The notes under the pieces are model-generated. The model was not told the origin of the DNA. It did not search any database and saw only the letters and a list, made by a program, of their open reading frames with translations. Positions 20,072-29,804 of a stretch of DNA of 64,000 bases are shown here, piece by piece. The position numbers were made by a program, and so were the translations under genes. Origin of the DNA: an uncultured Bacteroidota bacterium (lineage in GTDB: Bacteria > Bacteroidota > Bacteroidia > Chitinophagales > Chitinophagaceae); the NCBI GenBank assembly GCA_903929425.1, contig CAIYUO010000105.1, forward strand, positions 1 to 64,000. The letters are read 5' to 3'. How positions within the stretch are numbered: position 1 is the stretch's first letter; every line of letters begins with the position of its first letter.

Positions 20072-21523
20072 TTATTTTGTTTCCATCATTTTTTTAGAAA
20101 ATTGAAGTAAGGCTACTTCATTAAAGGAAGCTGACATCACTTGTAAACCAAAAGGCATGCCATTAGAATGCTTAAATATTGGAATTGATATAGCGGGTAT
20201 ACCCACTAAGTTTGCATACACCGTATAAATATCTGCTAAAAACATTTCAGTAGCCGAGTGATTGTGTGTGCCAATTTTAAATGCGGTCGTTGGCACGGTA
20301 GGAGAAACGATGAAATCGTATTTCGTGAATAAATCATTAGTTAAGTCAACTAGTTTTCGTCTTACCTGTTGCGCTTTTGTGAAATAAGCATCAAAATATC
20401 CAGCACTTAAAACGAATGTGCCTAATAAAATTCTCCTTTGTACCTCGGCTCCAAATCCCTCAGTTCTTGATTTTTTATATAAATCGGTTAAATCATCTAT
20501 TGCATCCTTTGTTCTATGGCCAAATTTAATGCCATCAAATCTGGATAAGTTACTTGATGCTTCAGCAGTTGTAAGCACATAATAAGTAGGCACTAAATAA
20601 GACAGTAAATTAAAGTCAATGGCTTCAACCGTATATCCTTTTTCAGTTAAGGATGCTAAATAAGCAAGGGTTTGATTTTTAATTTCAGGATCCAACCCTG
20701 GATGTGATAACGTCTCTTTAAAATAAGCCACTTTTTTAGGAACTGGCTTTTCATTTCCATTATTAATATTAGAAAGCTCCGCTGAATAATTAGGTACATT
20801 TTTTGATGAAACAGTGCTATCAAAATTATCGGCACCCGCAATCACTTCTAATATCAATGCGGCATCATCAATGGTGTGTGAAAAAATACCAATTTGATCA
20901 AAGGAGGATGCATAAGCAATTAAACCATATCTCGAAATGCGTCCATAACTTGGTTTGAGTCCAATTACGCCACAAAAATCAGCGGGCTGGCGAACAGAAC
21001 CTCCCGTATCAGAGCCCAAACTAATCATACACAAGTTAGCTTGAATGGCAACCGCTGATCCACCGGATGACCCACCAGGAACGTAGGAATTGTCTAAAGC
21101 ATTTTTAACTGACCCATAAGCAGAATTTTCATTACTGCTACCCATTGCAAATTCATCACAGTTTTGTCGTCCAATAATAATAGCACCCTCGTCTAATAAT
21201 TTTTGAACAGCAGTTGCTGAAAATATAGCTGTGTAATTTTCTAAAATTTTTGAAGCTGCACTTACTTTGTGTCCATTATAACATAACACATCTTTGATAC
21301 CCACTACCACACCATGTAATTTGCCCAATGGTTTACCTGCTGCGATTTGCGCATCTAATTCTACTGCACGTAATTTTGCCTCATCGGTAAAAACTTCTAA
21401 AAAAGAATTCAGCTGTTGGTGCTCGATAATTTGATCCAAGAAAAAATTAACCGCTTGGGTAATAGACGTCTCACCAGCTAATAAGGAAGCATGGTAGTCT
21501 TTGATTGTATTAAAACGAAACAA
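20072..21523 (-). CDS. gatA: Asp-tRNA(Asn)/Glu-tRNA(Gln) amidotransferase subunit GatA
   Basis: GKLHGVVVGIKDVLCYNGHKVSAASKILENY, YVPGGSSGGSAVAIQANLCMISLGSDTGGSVRQPADFCGVIGLKPSYGRISRYGLIAYASSFDQIG. Confidence 0.97.
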   Translation of the reverse strand: MFRFNTIKDYHASLLAGETSITQAVNFFLDQIIEHQQLNSFLEVFTDEAKLRAVELDAQIAAGKPLGKLHGVVVGIKDVLCYNGHKVSAASKILENYTAIFSATAVQKLLDEGAIIIGRQNCDEFAMGSSNENSAYGSVKNALDNSYVPGGSSGGSAVAIQANLCMISLGSDTGGSVRQPADFCGVIGLKPSYGRISRYGLIAYASSFDQIGIFSHTIDDAALILEVIAGADNFDSTVSSKNVPNYSAELSNINNGNEKPVPKKVAYFKETLSHPGLDPEIKNQTLAYLASLTEKGYTVEAIDFNLLSYLVPTYYVLTTAEASSNLSRFDGIKFGHRTKDAIDDLTDLYKKSRTEGFGAEVQRRILLGTFVLSAGYFDAYFTKAQQVRRKLVDLTNDLFTKYDFIVSPTVPTTAFKIGTHNHSATEMFLADIYTVYANLVGIPAISIPIFKHSNGMPFGLQVMSASFNEVALLQFSKKMMETK

Positions 21524-21571
21524 AGGCTTAAGGTGTTAAAGGATAAATAATAGAAAAGAAAAAAGAGCTAA

Positions 21572-21754
21572 TTATTTAGCGTCTTTTTCATTGATGCCAT
21601 CTTCTAATTCTTTCTTCACATTATTTTTAGCATCGTTAAACTCACGGATACCTTTACCTAATCCTTTCATGAATTCAGGGATTTTTCTTCCGCCAAACAT
21701 TACTAAAACGACTACACCAATAATTAATAATTCTTGAAATCCTAAGTTGCCCAT
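21572..21754 (-). CDS. tatA: Twin-arginine translocase subunit TatA/TatE
   Basis: [35 protein letters not shown]. Confidence 0.95.
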   Translation of the reverse strand: MGNLGFQELLIIGVVVLVMFGGRKIPEFMKGLGKGIREFNDAKNNVKKELEDGINEKDAK

Positions 21755-21893
21755 AACGTTAAATTTAGAAGATTAAAGGTAAGGTAATTCTAAAACAGAA
21801 AGTTCAATTTTATATGAATTAAGGAAAATATACGCATTACTTTAACAAATGCTAATATAGGTCAAAATGAGATAGTTGGATAGTTACAAAAAA

Positions 21894-21919
21894 ACGGACC
21901 CCGATATATCGGAATCCGT
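21894..21919 (-). terminator. Rho-independent terminator downstream of rplS
   Basis: ACGGAxxCCGATATATCGGxxTCCGT stem with A-run/T-run flanks. Confidence 0.82.
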
Positions 21920-21957
21920 TTTTATATTTTGAATAAGAAAGGTTTCCCTTTCGAATA

Positions 21958-22308
21958 CTAGAATCTTTTTTCCTTGATACGAGCACTCTTACCACTACGA
22001 TCACGTAAGTAGTATAATTTAGCACGACGTACTTTACCAGACTTATTTAACACGATACCATCGATGTTTGGAGATAAGAAAGGAAACAAACGCTCTACAC
22101 CTACACCATCAGAGATTTTACGAACAGTAAAAGAGGCTGTAGCACCGTTTCCTTGTGTTTTGATAACATCACCACGGAAACTTTGGATACGCTCTTTACC
22201 ACCCTCTACAATCTTGTAGTTTACGGTAATATTATCACCAGCTTTAAATGCTGGGTAGTCTTTTTTTGCTGTCAATTGCTCGTGTACGAACTTTACTGCT
22301 TCGCTCAT
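21958..22308 (-). CDS. rplS: 50S ribosomal protein L19
   Basis: [29 protein letters not shown]...[26 protein letters not shown]...[24 protein letters not shown]. Confidence 0.98.
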   Translation of the reverse strand: MSEAVKFVHEQLTAKKDYPAFKAGDNITVNYKIVEGGKERIQSFRGDVIKTQGNGATASFTVRKISDGVGVERLFPFLSPNIDGIVLNKSGKVRRAKLYYLRDRSGKSARIKEKRF

Positions 22309-22330
22309 AATTCTTGTTTTTTGCGGACGG

Positions 22331-22362
22331 CAAAGGTAGGGTTACCCATGCTATTATCCAAA
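22331..22362 (-). promoter_or_regulatory. Bacteroidota-type promoter for rplS
   Basis: Minus strand TTTG-N20-TACCTTTG, matching the primary sigma TTTG/TAnnTTTG pattern, about 22 nt upstream of rplS ATG. Confidence 0.75.
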
Positions 22363-22409
22363 TTATTTCAACCAAATATTAAATTCCTGCCTTTTTAGGC
22401 CATGTTAGC

Positions 22410-23975
22410 CTATCTAGCAATGTTTACTGCTCTCTTTTCACGTATCACCGTAACTTTAATTTGACCCGGATAAGTCATTTCAGTTTGAATTTTTTGTGCA
22501 ATTTCAAAGCTTAATTGGTCAGATGACTGATCAGTTACCTTTTCAGCCTCGACAATCACCCTCAATTCACGACCAGCTTGGATAGCATAGGCTTTTTCTA
22601 CCCCTTGGTAGTTCATAGCCAAGTTCTCTAAGTCCTTGATTCTCTGAATGTATTGTTGCATGATTTCTCTTCTTGCTCCTGGTCTAGCACCACTAATGGC
22701 GTCACAAGCTTGGATAATTGGAGAAATTACATATTGCATTTCCATTTCATCGTGGTGAGCTCCAATGGCATTTACCACCGCTGGGTTTTCACCGTATTTT
22801 TCGGCTAATTTAGCCCCTAATAAGGCGTGGCTCAATTCAGTTTCCTCGTCTGGTACTTTACCAATATCGTGAAGCAAACCTGCTCTCTTAGCTAATTTAG
22901 GATTCATTCCTAACTCAGCAGCCATGATACCACATAAGTTAGCTGTTTCGCGAGAGTGCATTAATAAATTTTGTCCATAAGAGCTACGGAAACGCATTTT
23001 ACCTACAATACGAATTAACTCCTTATGTAAACCATGAATACCCAATTCAATAACGGTACGCTCACCTATTTCTATAATTTGTTCTTCTAATTGACGGCGT
23101 GTTTTTTCAACAACTTCCTCGATACGTGCAGGGTGTATACGTCCGTCAGCCACTAAACGTTGTAATGATAAACGTGCAATTTCACGACGTAATGGATCGA
23201 ATGAAGAAAGTAAAATAGCTTCTGGTGTATCATCTACAATCAAGTCTACACCTGTTGCAGCTTCAATGGCACGAATATTTCGACCTTCACGACCAATGAT
23301 TTGACCTTTCATTTCATCTGACTCCAAGTTAAACACCGTCACTGTATTTTCAATGGCTACTTCAGCGGCAGTGCGTTGAATAGATTGGATAATTATTTTA
23401 CGAGCTTCTTTATTTGCTTTTTGCTTCGCATCCTCAATAATGTCTTGTTGTAAAGACAAAGCCTGTGTTTGCGCCTCATTTTTGAGGCTTTCAATTAATT
23501 GTTGCTTAGCATCGTCAGCACTTAAATTGGCTATTTTTTCCAAACGACGAATATGTTCCTCTTGGTGCTTTTCTAATTCAGTGCGCTTCACATTCACCAA
23601 ATCAATTTCACGATTTAATTTTTCTTTGATGACATCGTTGTCCTTAATTTGTTTGTCAAGGGCCGCAACTTTCTGATTAATATTAAGCTCGTTTTGCTTA
23701 ATTCTATTTTCAGCTTCACCCATTTTTTTGTTCTTCTCTAAAAGCTCACGATCATGATCGGCTTTTAATTGTACAAAACGCTCTTTCGCTTCTAACTGCT
23801 TTTCCTTCTTTACAGTTTCTGCTCTTAATTCAGCTTCTTTTAAAATACTAGCTGCTTGTGCTTCCGCATCTTCTACTTGTTTTTTGGTATTACGGGCAAA
23901 TACTAATTTGCCTACCAGGAGTCCACCTACTAATGATGACACTCCTATGATGATCAATAATATTGATTGGTCCAT
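22410..23975 (-). CDS. rny: Ribonuclease Y
   Basis: N-terminal TM, coiled coil, KH ([45 protein letters not shown]), HD ([10 protein letters not shown]). Confidence 0.97.
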   Translation of the reverse strand: MDQSILLIIIGVSSLVGGLLVGKLVFARNTKKQVEDAEAQAASILKEAELRAETVKKEKQLEAKERFVQLKADHDRELLEKNKKMGEAENRIKQNELNINQKVAALDKQIKDNDVIKEKLNREIDLVNVKRTELEKHQEEHIRRLEKIANLSADDAKQQLIESLKNEAQTQALSLQQDIIEDAKQKANKEARKIIIQSIQRTAAEVAIENTVTVFNLESDEMKGQIIGREGRNIRAIEAATGVDLIVDDTPEAILLSSFDPLRREIARLSLQRLVADGRIHPARIEEVVEKTRRQLEEQIIEIGERTVIELGIHGLHKELIRIVGKMRFRSSYGQNLLMHSRETANLCGIMAAELGMNPKLAKRAGLLHDIGKVPDEETELSHALLGAKLAEKYGENPAVVNAIGAHHDEMEMQYVISPIIQACDAISGARPGARREIMQQYIQRIKDLENLAMNYQGVEKAYAIQAGRELRVIVEAEKVTDQSSDQLSFEIAQKIQTEMTYPGQIKVTVIREKRAVNIAR

Positions 23976-24019
23976 TGTTTAAATCTTGTTTTTTAAAATA
24001 AATCATACTCCCCTTTTCA

Positions 24020-24140
24020 TTTGAATTATAATTGACAAAACGTTGATAGTCATCTAAGCAGCTTCATTTTCATAAAACACAGCAAGATTACCTATTACGA
24101 ATTAATATAATGCGTCAAAGGTTCAGCTACGAAGATAAAG
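24020..24140 (-). ncRNA. Candidate 6S-like (SsrS / 6S-Flavo type) RNA between zapA and rny; boundaries approximate
   Basis: About 200-nt ORF-free gap, preceded on the minus strand by a terminator-like hairpin after zapA, with long-range complementarity (GTAGCT/AGCTGC, ACCT/AGGT, ATTA/TAAT, TTGAC/GTCAA). Confidence 0.3.
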
Positions 24141-24161
24141 AATTAATGGAATGATTTGTTG

Positions 24162-24178
24162 AAAAAGGTATGCTACCT
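24162..24178 (-). terminator. Short terminator-like hairpin after zapA
   Basis: Minus strand AGGTA-GCA-TACCT-TTTT. Confidence 0.5.
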
Positions 24179-24183
24179 AATAA

Positions 24184-24498
24184 TTATGTTCCTGAAACCG
24201 CTTTTTCGATACTAGCGGTGAGCGCATCTATTTGATTTTGAAGGCTTTCCACTTCATAAAGGTTTTGACCATTGGACTGCTGTTCAGTGGTAAACCATAA
24301 TAGAACCATGGAGATATAATCTTGCATATCCTTTCCTGCATAAATGTTTTTGAACTCAACCATTTTTTGATTGATGAGGGCTGCCGTCTTCCGAACAGCT
24401 TCCTCGTCATTGGGAGCAATTCTAACCCTATAATTACGATCGGCAATCGTAATATTTACAGGTATCATTTCATTTTCACTATTTTGGAATGCAGACAT
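24184..24498 (-). CDS. zapA: Cell division protein ZapA
   Basis: IPVNITIADRNYRVRIAPNDEEAVRKTAALINQKM...MVLLWFTTEQ. Confidence 0.88.
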   Translation of the reverse strand: MSAFQNSENEMIPVNITIADRNYRVRIAPNDEEAVRKTAALINQKMVEFKNIYAGKDMQDYISMVLLWFTTEQQSNGQNLYEVESLQNQIDALTASIEKAVSGT

Positions 24499-24531
24499 GC
24501 TTAAAATTGGGGATTAATTAGATTGAAATAA

Positions 24532-24822
24532 TTAAGGGTTCAAATTATGAATACTGTGGTCAATTTCTTTAATAAATTGATCGATTTTCTTAACCAATTT
24601 AGCCTTTTCTGCTGGATCCATGCTTGCACCCTGATTCATCAATGCCGCTGTTAATTGTGTTTGCCCATCAATTACCTTTTGGGACAATTCTTGATTCAAA
24701 TTTGTTTGTTGCAAAAGATTTGCCTTCAACTGTTGATTTTCTTTTTCTAAATGGGCATACTGTTTCAATAAAGCTGTTAACTTTTCTTGAAGTTGACCAA
24801 TTGCACTTTTTAAATTAACCAT
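24532..24822 (-). CDS. Small coiled-coil protein next to zapA (possible ZapB-like role)
   Basis: Heptad-rich IGQLQEKLTALLKQYAHLEKENQQLKANLLQQTNLNQELSQKV. Confidence 0.65.
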   Translation of the reverse strand: MVNLKSAIGQLQEKLTALLKQYAHLEKENQQLKANLLQQTNLNQELSQKVIDGQTQLTAALMNQGASMDPAEKAKLVKKIDQFIKEIDHSIHNLNP

Positions 24823-24858
24823 GCTCCGGCTTTATTTACAATGATATTTGTAATATAG

Positions 24859-27270
24859 TTATTTTCTAATTTCAGCTTGTATATTTTTTTCAAATAACTG
24901 AATTAATTTCTTCATCATTGCATCAATTTCAACATCCGTTAGGGTTTTATCAGGTGCATTGAAAACAAAATTAATGGCCACTGATTTTTTTCCTGCGCCT
25001 AGTTTATCACTTTCAAAAATATCAAAAACGCGCGTCTCTTTTAAAGCAACTAAGTTGGCTTCTTGAATACTAGATTCAATAGCAGCATAAGTAATTGCTT
25101 TATCAATCACCAACGCTAAATCTCTTTCAATAGATGGGTATTTTGATACTTCCTTATAAATTACTTTTTTACTTTGATAAGCATTCAATAAAGAGGCAAT
25201 ATCAAAATTGATATAAAACACGGCTTGCTTGACACCAAAAGCCTGTAGCTTTTTAGCACCCATTATTTCAAAATGACCAATTGCTTTTTTATTCCAAACC
25301 AATTCTGTTAATCCATTAGCAGCTGTTTTTTCTTGCACACCTTGAATACCTAATAAATCCACTAATGATTTAGCAATACCCTTCACCACAAAATAGTCCT
25401 GATCAGTTCCTTTGGTTCTCCAACCATCCGCTTGCTGTTTGCCCGAAACATAAATTGCCAATTGCTCTGACTCATAATATTTTCCAGCATTGGATTTACC
25501 ATAAACCTTTCCTATTTCAAAAAATGAAATGGCGCTGTTTTGTCTATTTAAATTATAAGCAATGGTCTCTAGTCCAGTCTCTAACATACTTGGACGCATT
25601 ACATCTAATTCCGCACTTAAATTATTCAACATCTTCACGGAACTTGCTAAAGTGGCTTCGTCAAAATAAGCACTATTGGTAATCGAGTTCGTCAATATTT
25701 CTGTGAACCCACGACCCACTAAAAAATTCGCCATTTTCTCTTTGAACTTCTCTTTTTGTTCCAATGGATCAATAGAAGGACTCATGGTAATGGAGCTTGG
25801 AATTTCGATATTATCTAAACCATCAATTCTCAATACCTCTTCCACTAAATCAGCAGGTAAACTAATATCTGGCTTATGATGTGGAACTGCAACTTCAATA
25901 CTGTCTGCTGTTTCGTTTATCATTTCAAATCCTAAACTCGATAAAATAGTTTTTACTTTTTCATTAGGGTATAACTTTCCGCTTAACTTTTTTAAGTAAG
26001 CATAGGTCAAAACCACTTTCTTTTTCATAGCAGGATTAGGATAAATATCTACCACTTCACTGCACTTTCCACCAGACAATTCTTGAATTAACTGAGCAGC
26101 TCGCTCTAATACATTTACGGTGCCTGCGATATCCACTCCCTTTTCAAATCTAGTAGCAGCATCGGTTCTAAGTCCATGATGTAATGAGGTTTTGCGCACA
26201 TGTATGTTTTCAAACCAAGCACTTTCTAAAAATAAATTAGTTGTATGAGCAGTTACACCACTTTTCAACCCGCCAAAAACACCAGCAATGCACAAAGGTT
26301 TTTCGGTATCACTTATCATTAAATCATGTGCAGACAATTTTCGTTCATTACCATCTAAGGTCACAAATAAACTACCCGCAGGATATTTTTTTACAACAAC
26401 AGTTGAATCCTTTATTTGATTTGCATCAAAGGCATGTAAAGGTTGTCCTGTTTCGTGCAAAATATAATTCGTAATATCTACTATATTATTAATGCTTCTT
26501 ACACCAATCGTTTGCAATCTATTTTTCAACCAAGTTGGTGATGGAGCCACATTTACACCTTCAATCACCAAACCACTATATCGCGCACATGCTGATTGAT
26601 CCTCGATAATAACTTTAAAAGGTTTTACAGCAGCATCTTTTGTTGACACTTTGGTAAATGGACTCACGGCAGATGTTGGCGCTTCATGATAAGATAAATA
26701 TGCACATACATCCTTAGCTACACCATAATGGCTCATAGCATCCATTCTATTGGGTGTTAAACCTATTTCATAAACCCAGTCTTGATAATATGAATACAAA
26801 TCTGATACAGGCGTGCCTACTTTTATTGCAGCATCTAAAATAATAATACCACTATGATCATCACTCACTCCAATTTCATCTTCAGCACAAATCATACCCT
26901 CACTTTCTTCGCCTCTTATCTTAGCCAATTTCATGGTAATTCCGGCATCAGCTCCTTTTGGATAAATTGTGGTCCCTACAACAGCTACAACCACTTTTTG
27001 ACCCAAAGCAATATTACTTGCGCCACAAACTATATTTAACGGACGATCCCCACCCGTATTCACTTTTGCTAATTTTAATTTATCTGCATTTGGATGTTGG
27101 CTTAATTCAACCACCTCTCCCACTATCAAACCAGCTAATCCTCCTTTAAAATTTTCTATTTTTTCAAGCGATTCCACTTCTAAACCTATGGAAGTTAAAA
27201 TCGTAGCTAATTTCTCGGGGCTAATGGTCGATGGTAAATATTCACTCAGCCAATGGTAACTAATGGTCAT
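24859..27270 (-). CDS. pheT: Phenylalanyl-tRNA synthetase subunit beta
   Basis: MTISYHWLSEYLPSTISPEKLATILTSIGLEVESLE..., tRNA-binding domain, B5, anticodon-binding C-terminus. Confidence 0.97.
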   Translation of the reverse strand: MTISYHWLSEYLPSTISPEKLATILTSIGLEVESLEKIENFKGGLAGLIVGEVVELSQHPNADKLKLAKVNTGGDRPLNIVCGASNIALGQKVVVAVVGTTIYPKGADAGITMKLAKIRGEESEGMICAEDEIGVSDDHSGIIILDAAIKVGTPVSDLYSYYQDWVYEIGLTPNRMDAMSHYGVAKDVCAYLSYHEAPTSAVSPFTKVSTKDAAVKPFKVIIEDQSACARYSGLVIEGVNVAPSPTWLKNRLQTIGVRSINNIVDITNYILHETGQPLHAFDANQIKDSTVVVKKYPAGSLFVTLDGNERKLSAHDLMISDTEKPLCIAGVFGGLKSGVTAHTTNLFLESAWFENIHVRKTSLHHGLRTDAATRFEKGVDIAGTVNVLERAAQLIQELSGGKCSEVVDIYPNPAMKKKVVLTYAYLKKLSGKLYPNEKVKTILSSLGFEMINETADSIEVAVPHHKPDISLPADLVEEVLRIDGLDNIEIPSSITMSPSIDPLEQKEKFKEKMANFLVGRGFTEILTNSITNSAYFDEATLASSVKMLNNLSAELDVMRPSMLETGLETIAYNLNRQNSAISFFEIGKVYGKSNAGKYYESEQLAIYVSGKQQADGWRTKGTDQDYFVVKGIAKSLVDLLGIQGVQEKTAANGLTELVWNKKAIGHFEIMGAKKLQAFGVKQAVFYINFDIASLLNAYQSKKVIYKEVSKYPSIERDLALVIDKAITYAAIESSIQEANLVALKETRVFDIFESDKLGAGKKSVAINFVFNAPDKTLTDVEIDAMMKKLIQLFEKNIQAEIRK

Positions 27271-27328
27271 ATAAGCACTTTAAAGTATGGATTCAAAAAT
27301 AAGCAATTTTTTGACCCCTAGTTTGTCC

Positions 27329-27372
27329 AAAGGTGAATAACCTCAAAATTTGAGTGTAAAAAAGGTGAATAA
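27329..27372. repeat. Direct repeat AAAGGTGAATAA x2 (32-bp period) in the pheT/dnaB divergent intergenic region
   Basis: Copies at 27329-27340 and 27361-27372 flanking near-palindrome CTCAAA-A-TTTGAG (27342-27354). Confidence 0.6.
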
Positions 27373-27485
27373 GCTTAAAATCATGTGCATTGTTGACCTG
27401 AGAATTTGTGGATATCCTAAATTCAAAATAAATTTCATGATCTCCATTTTAGAGTGGATTTTCGCAATAAGAAAATAGCTTCAAT

Positions 27486-29060
27486 ATGTCGATTCCAAAT
27501 ATCAATACAAACACTAAAAACCGAAAAAAAACATCAAGCATAGATATTAGTTCTATGATGTACGGTAAAATTCCTCCTCAAGCAAAAGAATTAGAAGAGG
27601 CCGTGTTGGGTGGTATTTTATTGGAAAAAAGTGCCTTTGATACGGTTACAGAAATTTTAAAGCCCGAGTGTTTTTACACGGATGCCCATCAAATGATTTT
27701 TCTTGCAATGCAAGGTTTACAAAGCGACAATCAACCCATTGACATGTTAACGGTTGTAGAAGCATTGAAAAAAAGAGAACAATTAGATATTGTAGGCGGA
27801 GCCTACTACATTTCAAAACTTACCAATGTTGTAGTGTCAACTGCGAATATTGAGGCACATGCAAGAATTGTTTTACAAAAATTTATTCAAAGAGAGTTAA
27901 TTAGAATAAGTGGTGAAGTCATTGCCAATGCATATGAAGACAGTACCGACGTTTTTGATTTACTAGATGACAGTGAAACAAAAATGTTTAATATTACTAA
28001 CAATTATCTAAAAAAGAATTTCGTAGATATTCAAAATGCATTAGCTGATGCAGTTAATAGAATAGATGAATTAAGGACTAAAAAAGATGAGATTTCAGGA
28101 GTACCTAGCGGTTTTACTGCACTTGATAGAATTACTTATGGATGGCAGCCAACAGATTTAATTATTTTAGCGGCAAGACCTTCGGTAGGTAAAACTGCAT
28201 TTGCATTAAACCTAGCTCGTAATGCCGCATTGCATCCTACCAAACCTCAAGCAGTTGGATTTTTTAGTTTGGAAATGAGTGCATCGCAATTGGTGCAAAG
28301 AATTTTAAGTGCTGAGAGTGAAATTAAAATGGAGAAAATTTCACGAGGTAAATTAGAGGATTATGAATATCAGCAATTACAAAGCAAAGGAATTAAAAAA
28401 TTAGAAACTGCTCCTATTTATATTGACGACACTGCAGCTTTGAATATTTTTGAATTTAGAGCAAAGGCAAGAAGACTGGTTCATAAACATCAAGTGAAAA
28501 TTATTATTATTGACTACTTGCAATTAATGAGTGGCTCTGGTGATAGAAATTCAAATAGAGAGCAAGAAATTAGTAACATTTCGAGGAGTTTGAAGGCACT
28601 TGCTAAAGAACTTGAAATACCCATCATTGCTTTATCTCAATTAAGTCGTGCTGTGGAAACAAGAAAAGAAAGTAAAATGCCACAATTGAGTGACTTACGT
28701 GAGTCTGGAGCCATTGAACAAGATGCCGATATGGTTATGTTCATATACCGTCCGGAATACTATGAAGTGATGAGTAACGAGATGGGCGAAAGTACGCAAG
28801 GCGAAACCCATATTAGAATTGCGAAACACAGAAATGGCTCACTTGATTTAATTAAACTAAGGGCTCGATTGGATATTCAAAGATTTGAAGAGTGGAATGG
28901 TGACAGTGGTGGCATACCTGGACTTCCTAACAATTATAAACCCACTTCAAGTTTTAATAATCCTGCTGCTGATGGTGACGGTGGTCGATTTTTTATTCAA
29001 GGAAGCCGGATGAATGGAGGTGAATTTGATGAAGGTGTCAACGATGAAAACCCATTTTAA
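27486..29060 (+). CDS. dnaB: Replicative DNA helicase DnaB
   Basis: PPQAKELEEAVLGGILLEKSAFD..., LIILAARPSVGKTAFALNLARNAA, DYLQLMSG, EIS(N)ISRSLKALAKELEIPIIALSQLSRAVE. Confidence 0.97.
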   Translation: MSIPNINTNTKNRKKTSSIDISSMMYGKIPPQAKELEEAVLGGILLEKSAFDTVTEILKPECFYTDAHQMIFLAMQGLQSDNQPIDMLTVVEALKKREQLDIVGGAYYISKLTNVVVSTANIEAHARIVLQKFIQRELIRISGEVIANAYEDSTDVFDLLDDSETKMFNITNNYLKKNFVDIQNALADAVNRIDELRTKKDEISGVPSGFTALDRITYGWQPTDLIILAARPSVGKTAFALNLARNAALHPTKPQAVGFFSLEMSASQLVQRILSAESEIKMEKISRGKLEDYEYQQLQSKGIKKLETAPIYIDDTAALNIFEFRAKARRLVHKHQVKIIIIDYLQLMSGSGDRNSNREQEISNISRSLKALAKELEIPIIALSQLSRAVETRKESKMPQLSDLRESGAIEQDADMVMFIYRPEYYEVMSNEMGESTQGETHIRIAKHRNGSLDLIKLRARLDIQRFEEWNGDSGGIPGLPNNYKPTSSFNNPAADGDGGRFFIQGSRMNGGEFDEGVNDENPF

Positions 29061-29093
29061 TAATACTTTTAAATAAGTAATTGATTGAATCGT

Positions 29094-29795
29094 ATGACTG
29101 TACCCTATTTTTATGAACCTACTTTAGCTGCTCAAACATCAACTCATTTATTATCGGAAGAAACGAGCAAGCATTGCATTCAAGTACTAAGGATGAAACA
29201 AGGAGACCGTATGGATTTAACCAACGGTCATGGAATTTTATTTGAAGCAACCATTACAGTGGCGCATAAAAAAAATGCGAGTGTTCAAATTGAATCACAA
29301 AAATTTATTGAACGATCACAACAGCATATCGTCCTTGGCATATCACTTTTGAAAAATGCAACTCGATTAGAATGGCTTTTTGAAAAAGCAACTGAAATGG
29401 GTATACATACAATTGTTCCATTAATTTGTGAACGCACTATTCACGAGCGATTTAAAATGGACAGAATGCAAAATATTTTACAATCAGCCATGATTCAAAG
29501 TCAACAAACTTGGTTGCCGATACTAACAATGCCAATTGATTTTGAAAATTTTTTTACAATTCATAAAGCATCACAGCAATTGATTGCACATTGCGAACCA
29601 ACTGATAAAACAAATATTAAGGAATTAATTCCAGGTAATGATTGCATATTACTCATAGGACCGGAAGGTGATTTCAGTCCCCATGAAATCGAAAAAGCTA
29701 AAATGCATAACTATGAAGCGATTCATTTAGGGCCTACTCGATTAAGAACTGAAACGGCCGGAATTTTTGCACTCAGTGTGTTGAAAAAAATTTAA
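29094..29795 (+). CDS. rsmE: 16S rRNA (uracil1498-N3)-methyltransferase
   Basis: HCIQVLRMKQGDRMDLTNGHG...LLIGPEGDFSPHEIEKA...HLGPTRLRTETAGIFAL. Confidence 0.95.
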   Translation: MTVPYFYEPTLAAQTSTHLLSEETSKHCIQVLRMKQGDRMDLTNGHGILFEATITVAHKKNASVQIESQKFIERSQQHIVLGISLLKNATRLEWLFEKATEMGIHTIVPLICERTIHERFKMDRMQNILQSAMIQSQQTWLPILTMPIDFENFFTIHKASQQLIAHCEPTDKTNIKELIPGNDCILLIGPEGDFSPHEIEKAKMHNYEAIHLGPTRLRTETAGIFALSVLKKI

Positions 29796-29804
29796 ATTGC
29801 CAGC

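Noticed and set aside
20656-20841. Small same-strand ORF inside gatA and similar nested ORFs (8370..8570, 24228..24446, 44078..44275)
   Set aside because: Alternative-frame translations inside well-supported genes with no domain or signal evidence.
21958-22400. Possible L19 autoregulatory leader upstream of rplS
   Set aside because: A good TTFG/TAnnTTTG-type promoter (TTTG-N20-TACCTTTG) places the transcript start only about 20 nt before the ATG, leaving no room for a structured leader.
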